From Patescibacteria group bacterium (GTDB taxonomy: Bacteria; Patescibacteriota; Microgenomatia; UBA1400; PJMF01): a stretch of DNA of 6,397 bases. Under the pieces are notes generated by a model. The model was not told the origin of the DNA and ran no database searches. It saw only the letters and a program-made list of their open reading frames with translations. The position numbers and the translations under genes are program-made. This document shows, in pieces, positions 4,721-6,397 of the stretch (the stretch's first letter is position 1; the number at the start of each line of letters is the position of its first letter). The DNA lies in contig JAHJBU010000036.1 of assembly GCA_018813375.1 (NCBI GenBank), forward strand, positions 1 through 6,397. Direction: 5' to 3'.

Positions 4721-5865
4721 TTTGCTATAATTTTTAGCTGAGTATATATTTTCAAATGCTGTCTAGCGACTTTCTCTGCTGAGTACTTGTCTGCATGCTT
4801 TGGTCCCCAACAAGCAAGCTGTCGGCGAAGTTTTTCATCGCTGATTAGCTCCTCAATTACTTTGGCAAAATTTTGGCTATTTTTTGGATTAACCACACAC
4901 CTTTGGCAAGGATAGTTAGCTAAAGTTTCTTGATAGCCGTCATTATTGCCTGCAATAATTGGTTTACCCGCAGCCATAGCTTCTACTAGGGTAATTCCCA
5001 GGCTTTCACCATGAATGGCAGGTGAGATGAAGATATCACAGTGTTGCAAGTAAGCTATTTTTTGATTTTCGCTCAAGGCGCCTAAAAAGTGTACTTGATT
5101 TTCCAACTTATTGATTTTGGTTTGCAATCTAAGAGTAGTTTCTAAAACTCCCTTACCAATCAAATATAAATTTGTTTTTTGTTTAATATCAGGCTTAAGC
5201 TGATTAAAAGCCTTAATTAATTTATTAACTCCCTTTCTTTTTTCTAGACGTCCAATGTACAGTAAGTTGATTTTATTTTTTGATAGTTTTAATGGTCGAG
5301 GATGAAGAGTTTGGTAGGGAGTTAGATTTAGGGCAATGGGAATAATATTTATTTTAGTTGGAGCCACACCCTGGCTACAATGAGCTGAAGTTTTAGATAC
5401 AACTATAGTTGCCTGAATTTTATTTTTTAGTAGTTGTCCGATAGACTTAAAAAAGGGTTGTAAATTTTCAAAATAAGATGACCTGTTCCAGCCAGAATGG
5501 AAGGTTGCTACATTTTTTACCATCGAAGCTGCTAGAATTTGCCAGCTAGAAAGCGGGCAGTTAAGCTCTTGAAAGTGAAGGATGTCAATTTTACGCTTGG
5601 CGATAGTTTTCGCGATTTCATCAGTTGACCTTGAGGTAACACTAAAAGTAGCCCAAGATCCATTGGGAGTAGGTATTTTAATAGCTCGACCAATGCGCAA
5701 GTGTGGGGTAGGACAAAAAGTTTTTTCTGAAGTAGGGGAAATGAAAGTGACTTTAGTACCTAGTTTTATTAAAGCCTCACCCAGATTTTGAGTGTGATAC
5801 TGCACTCCGCCAAAAGTAGCATAAGAGGATGAAGTGACTAGGCCAAGGTGGAGTTTTTTTTGCAT
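4702..5865 (-). CDS. GT4-family glycosyltransferase (PimA-like GT-B fold)
   Basis: A 387-residue protein of normal length for retaining GT-B enzymes of family GT4. The N-terminal acceptor domain begins with a Rossmann strand LHLGLVTSSSY and the GGVQ loop (19-22); His123 in TFHSGW sits where the family has a conserved substrate-contacting His. The donor domain starts near 198 with NLLYIGRLEKRKG (200-212), giving Arg206 and Lys211, the usual sugar-nucleotide phosphate contacts. The EX7E motif is E287 to E295 within GESLGITLVEAMAAGKPII. No transmembrane segment is seen, so a peripheral membrane or cytosolic enzyme is expected, transferring a sugar to a lipid or other acceptor. Donor and acceptor cannot be read from sequence. 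The upstream neighbour on the same strand looks isoprenoid-related, which hints at a polyprenyl or terpenoid acceptor (inference). Confidence 0.9.
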   Translation of the reverse strand: MQKKLHLGLVTSSSYATFGGVQYHTQNLGEALIKLGTKVTFISPTSEKTFCPTPHLRIGRAIKIPTPNGSWATFSVTSRSTDEIAKTIAKRKIDILHFQELNCPLSSWQILAASMVKNVATFHSGWNRSSYFENLQPFFKSIGQLLKNKIQATIVVSKTSAHCSQGVAPTKINIIPIALNLTPYQTLHPRPLKLSKNKINLLYIGRLEKRKGVNKLIKAFNQLKPDIKQKTNLYLIGKGVLETTLRLQTKINKLENQVHFLGALSENQKIAYLQHCDIFISPAIHGESLGITLVEAMAAGKPIIAGNNDGYQETLANYPCQRCVVNPKNSQNFAKVIEELISDEKLRRQLACWGPKHADKYSAEKVARQHLKIYTQLKIIANHQLIS

Positions 5866-5899
5866 ACTTTGAGTTTACCACTCATGATAGAGTAGTTTT

Positions 5900-5962
5900 A
5901 TGCGCAAAAAAACAGCGCAACTTTATCAGTTGATGGAGCAGGATGGGAAGTTAGAGTTTTAA
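5900..5962 (+). other. Doubtful 20-codon ORF in the gap upstream of the GT4 gene
   Basis: ATG at 5900 to TAA at 5960-5962 would encode MRKKTAQLYQLMEQDGKLEF. The composition looks protein-like, amphipathic and charged, and might be the start of a truncated gene. The upstream ribosome site is weak (GAG at 5890). The ORF begins inside a small inverted repeat, TGCGC (5901-5905) with GCGCA (5915-5919). The gap also contains upstream sequence of the minus-strand GT4 gene. It may equally be non-coding. Confidence 0.2.
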
Positions 5963-5997
5963 ACTGCCATAGTCAGTGGAGAGAGTTGGTGCGTAGC

Positions 5998-6397
5998 TCA
6001 TTTATCATTTTCCTGATAAGTTTGAATAAACTCAATTGCTTGTTGTTGCTCATTTAGAGTTTTGGTGGCGGTAATATCTAATTTTTGCAAAAGATTAATG
6101 AAAAATTGAGGTTTGGTGATAATCGAGTTTTGCTCTATAGCGACCTTTGCCAACTGGAGTTGTTGCTGAATATCGTTGATTGTTTGTGGAAGAACTTCAT
6201 ACCAAAATAATTTCCGAAATTGAGCTATGGTGGTGGGATTAATTTTTAACTGTGATTGGGTCAATGAAGTGGCAAAGTAGGTTTTAATTAATTGAGTCAC
6301 CACTGGTGATAAATGACCATTTTTAAGATCATCCTCCCAATCATGGATATCATCATTTAATTGGCGGGCGGTAAGGTAATGATACATAAATTCTAAC
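5998..6397 (-). CDS. C-terminal part of a probable class I isoprenoid-synthase-like protein (partial)
   Basis: The frame is open to the right edge of the window; the first Met in view is at 6387, but three more codons upstream (LEF) are open, so the true start is probably outside. The visible 129+ residues include ARQLNDDIHDWEDDL near the top, which resembles the second Asp-rich motif of class I prenyl-transferring/terpenoid enzymes (QLxDDxxDxxxD), where the Asp residues bind Mg-diphosphate. The rest is helical, with no clear membrane segment, consistent with the all-alpha C-terminal region of that fold. The gene lies upstream of the glycosyltransferase on the same strand, 132 bp away. The family call rests mainly on one motif and is tentative; the overall sequence is diverged. 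Confidence 0.5.
   Translation of the reverse strand, partial: LEFMYHYLTARQLNDDIHDWEDDLKNGHLSPVVTQLIKTYFATSLTQSQLKINPTTIAQFRKLFWYEVLPQTINDIQQQLQLAKVAIEQNSIITKPQFFINLLQKLDITATKTLNEQQQAIEFIQTYQENDK

Noticed and set aside
5582..5791. Plus-strand frame inside the glycosyltransferase gene
   Set aside because: Antisense shadow of a GT4 coding sequence with clear catalytic motifs.
6002..6019. Inverted repeat TTATCA/TGATAA at the end of the right-edge gene
   Set aside because: The six-base arms are AT-rich and lie over the last codons. There is no GC stem and no T-run, so neither a terminator nor an operator is supported.

Overview
The window is AT-rich and gene-dense. Genes are short and closely packed, TGA is used as a normal stop, and Shine-Dalgarno sites are mostly absent or weak. 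The mix of small toxin-antitoxin (TA) genes, Fic proteins and a GT4 glycosyltransferase suggests a small-genome bacterium such as a member of the Patescibacteria/CPR. That placement is an inference from style only. No rRNA, tRNA, integrase or transposase is visible.

Left and centre (about 1-4720) form a modular accessory array. A related 30-54 bp repeat, always in the same orientation, occurs five times (92-123, 780-810, 1472-1524, 2236-2289, 3484-3535) and separates every gene module. In order: the tail of an unknown gene; repeat; a RelE/HigB-type toxin with an HTH antitoxin; repeat; a membrane protein on the minus strand; repeat; a GyrI-like protein with a CopG-type antitoxin; repeat; Fic protein 1; repeat; Fic protein 2. 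Most modules carry their own promoter just after the repeat. Several starts sit where transcription is expected to begin, so leaderless mRNAs are likely. Each Fic gene has its own perfect inverted repeat plus a third half-site next to its start, which suggests autoregulation by the C-terminal winged helix.

Right side (4702-6397) looks like backbone. It holds a GT4 glycosyltransferase on the minus strand, convergent with and overlapping the end of Fic 2 by 19 bp, and upstream of it the C-terminal part of what is probably a class I isoprenoid-synthase-like protein that runs off the window. Between them is a 132 bp gap with one doubtful 20-codon ORF.

The main novelty candidate is the repeat-punctuated, integron-like array of TA and Fic modules. 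Its repeats are not canonical attC sites: three copies carry a small hairpin whose stem differs in sequence but stays paired, and two copies lack the hairpin.
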